64,000 bases of DNA, taken from Gillisella vitis. GTDB lineage: Bacteria; Pseudomonadota; Alphaproteobacteria; Rhizobiales; Rhizobiaceae. Made by a program: the position numbers and the translations under genes. The notes beneath the pieces were generated by a model. That model was not told where the DNA came from. It saw only the letters and a list, made by a program, of their open reading frames with translations, and searched no databases. The first letter of the stretch is position 1, and each line of letters begins with the position of its first letter. The DNA lies in assembly GCF_021559775.1 (NCBI RefSeq), contig NZ_CP056047.1, positions 496,001 through 560,000 on the forward strand, written 5' to 3'. Below, piece after piece: positions 62,371 through 64,000 of this stretch.

Positions 62371-64000
62371 CTACTTGACCGGTTCGGCAGTTGCCACGGC
62401 GCCCGGCGCACGGCGGCAGCCGGAAAACACATCGAGGGCGGGATTGTACACTTTGGTCGACACATCCATCAGGCCCAGCACGCTGTGGAACAGATTGTCA
62501 TGGGAGCGCGGTTCGGCTGTGGTTTTTGCCAGGCAGCCCCGGTCGTATCCGGCATCCTTGGCCAGATCGTCGGCCAGCCAGAACAGCAGCGGCACATGGG
62601 TCTGTTCGGTTGGCGCCACCATATAGGGCATGCCATGCAGGTAGATACCGTTTTCGCCGAGCGACTCGCCATGGTCAGACAAATAGACGACGGCGCCAGC
62701 CAACGTGCCGGACCGTTGTTTCAGCGTGTCGATCACCTCGGCAACGATATGGTCGGTATAGAGAATGGTGTTGTCATAGGCGTTGCGGATTTCCTGCGGG
62801 CTGCATTTGCCAAAATCATTGGCGCGGCAATCCGGCTGGAACTTGCGAAACTCCTCCGGATAGCGGGCGTAGTAGGCAGGGCCGTGGCTGCCCAGCTGAT
62901 GCAGCACCAGCACGCTATCGCCCTTGATCCCGTCAAGCCAGCCGTTCAGCTTGTCGGTCAGGATCCCATCCAGACATTCGCCGTCCTTGCAAAAACGCGG
63001 ATCGGCTGACGGCGGCAGGAACGTATAGGGCACCCGGTCGGCGACATTGTAATGGCCTGTGTCATTGTCCAGCCAGGTGACGGAGACCTTGGCATAGCCC
63101 AGCACGTCCAGCAGGTTCTGCCGCTCGGCGGCCTTGCGGTGGCTATAGCTTGCCCGTGTGAGGTCGGAGAACATGCAGGGGATGGAGACGGCAGTTGCCG
63201 TGCCGCAGCTGGTCGTGTTGCTGAAATAGGTCACGCCCCGGGCTTTTAGCTGTGGATTGGTGTCGCGCTGATAGCCGCCTAGCGAGAAATTCGCCGCCCG
63301 TGCGGTTTCCCCGGCAACGATGACAGTGACGCGCGGCTTGGTGAGGGCGGCGGTATTGATCCGGTGGGCGTCGGTGCCAATCGGTTGGGCGACGATATTC
63401 CGATCCCGGTTGGCGTCGATGGTATAGCGCACGGCATTGGCAATCGGCAGGAACGGGTTCAACCGGTCGAGGATATCGTTATGGGCGCGCCCAACGCCTG
63501 CAAAGGTCCGGTAATCGCTAAAGGCGGAGGCGGCAAACACCGCGATGCAGGCGATGATGATACCAGCATTATGGGCAAGCTTGCTGAGGAAGGGCCGGTG
63601 GCGAACCCGCAGCCAGACGATCAGCAGCGAGGGCAAAAGACCGGTTAGAACCACATGCATCATAAAACGCGGCGTCAGCAGATGGGCCGTCTCCGCTCCG
63701 GTCGAAACCGCCGCATTGCGGATCATTTCCCGGTCGATGATCGTGCCGAACTGGTCGGTAAACCAGGAGGCTAGCGAGGCGGTGATCACCAGGAAGATCA
63801 GCACCGGTTTTACCAGGTATTTTGCTGAGAACAGCGTGAGGATCGCCAGGCACATGGCGGAAATGCCGAGCGCAAACAGGCCGAAGGCCAATGGCGAGGT
63901 ATCGGCCAGATAGCTATGCGCCTTGATCCAGAACTTGGTGTTGGTGACCGCCAGCAGATAGGCCGTGGTAACGACGCACAGCGTCACGCTGCCGATCTGT
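62371..64000 (-). CDS. phosphoethanolamine transferase (EptA-like), 5' end beyond the window
   Basis: About 540 residues are visible; the reading frame continues past the window edge, so the N-terminus is missing. The part seen has five membrane segments (about residues 10-155), then a periplasmic sulfatase-fold domain. The nucleophile Thr is in VIVAGETARAANF, zinc ligands are in YLSDHGESLGENG and LHG, and TSCGTATAVS and PCMFSDL are family blocks. It moves phosphoethanolamine from phospholipid to lipid A or another envelope sugar. This is a membrane-modifying role and can raise cationic peptide resistance. Confidence 0.9.
   Translation of the reverse strand, partial: QIGSVTLCVVTTAYLLAVTNTKFWIKAHSYLADTSPLAFGLFALGISAMCLAILTLFSAKYLVKPVLIFLVITASLASWFTDQFGTIIDREMIRNAAVSTGAETAHLLTPRFMMHVVLTGLLPSLLIVWLRVRHRPFLSKLAHNAGIIIACIAVFAASAFSDYRTFAGVGRAHNDILDRLNPFLPIANAVRYTIDANRDRNIVAQPIGTDAHRINTAALTKPRVTVIVAGETARAANFSLGGYQRDTNPQLKARGVTYFSNTTSCGTATAVSIPCMFSDLTRASYSHRKAAERQNLLDVLGYAKVSVTWLDNDTGHYNVADRVPYTFLPPSADPRFCKDGECLDGILTDKLNGWLDGIKGDSVLVLHQLGSHGPAYYARYPEEFRKFQPDCRANDFGKCSPQEIRNAYDNTILYTDHIVAEVIDTLKQRSGTLAGAVVYLSDHGESLGENGIYLHGMPYMVAPTEQTHVPLLFWLADDLAKDAGYDRGCLAKTTAEPRSHDNLFHSVLGLMDVSTKVYNPALDVFSGCRRAPGAVATAEPVK

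Noticed and set aside
62241..62465. N-terminal extension of the DUF5666-like protein
   Set aside because: It overlaps the phosphoethanolamine transferase gene and would place the signal peptide inside the protein.

Overview
The window is chromosomal DNA of a member of the Rhizobiaceae, most likely the Agrobacterium/Allorhizobium group. The evidence is the betICBA choline-sulfate operon, a PrsDE-type type I secretion pair, IalB-family proteins, CysHDN sulfate assimilation, an R. etli-type (AnsA/ReAV) asparaginase and several palindromic intergenic repeats of rhizobial style. A PF10014 amino-acid dioxygenase of the kind studied from Agrobacterium vitis hints at that species, but species rank is not proven. 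No phage, conjugation, insertion-sequence or CRISPR genes were seen. It reads as an ordinary core/accessory chromosome rich in small operons.

Layout. 0-9 kb: a lysozyme-inhibitor-like (Ivy) protein, an aromatic-acid MFS transporter, two small exported proteins (SH3b, IalB), pyruvate phosphate dikinase (ppdK) behind two palindromic repeats, a TadG-like von Willebrand protein and a membrane protein. 9-12.5 kb: a LysR regulator divergent from a three-gene unit (free amino-acid 2-oxoglutarate dioxygenase, LysE exporter, ThrH-like phosphatase). 12.5-16.3 kb: the type I secretion adaptor and ABC transporter, then tRNA-Pro. 16.6-19.5 kb: a lipoprotein and a chemoreceptor. 20-23.4 kb: cysH-cysD-cysN. 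23.6-25.8 kb: AdaA-like regulator divergent from a DMT exporter coupled to a DNA methyltransferase (ogt). 26-31 kb: LacI regulator, DUF1499 protein, metallo-hydrolase, cupin, PfpI protein, tRNA-Gln and a 28-residue membrane peptide. 31.5-37.2 kb: an alpha/beta-hydrolase-like protein, a fluoride riboswitch controlling a CLC-F exporter plus a SnoaL-like protein, a lone flagellin preceded by 16-bp tandem repeats, and a classical CLC chloride transporter. 37.5-39.4 kb: an MprF-like acyltransferase domain protein and a VapBC toxin-antitoxin. 39.4-45.6 kb: betI-betC-gst-betB-betA, with a glutathione S-transferase inside the operon and a 180-bp inverted-repeat element between betB and betA. 45.8-52.2 kb: an EAL-CBS-GGDEF protein, a DUF1963 protein, a quinone oxidoreductase and a second chemoreceptor. 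52.3-58.5 kb: a possible 24-residue peptide gene and three tandem SPINDLY/OGT-type glycosyltransferases. 58.6-64 kb: asparaginase, DeoR regulator with repeated operators, a DUF4406 protein, a small lipoprotein, an exported protein and a 5'-truncated phosphoethanolamine transferase.

Functional links. Sulfur: choline-O-sulfate hydrolysis (betC) releases sulfate that cysHDN could assimilate. Halide handling: two CLC proteins of different selectivity lie within 5 kb, one under a fluoride sensor. Alkylation: AdaA, a transporter and Ogt form one unit. Motility: two CheR-tethered chemoreceptors, a lone flagellin, a c-di-GMP protein and three protein-glycosyltransferase-like genes share the window, though not one operon. 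The most promising less-described units are the dioxygenase/LysE/ThrH cluster, the three OGT paralogues with the upstream small ORF, and the fluoride-regulated CLC-F/SnoaL pair.
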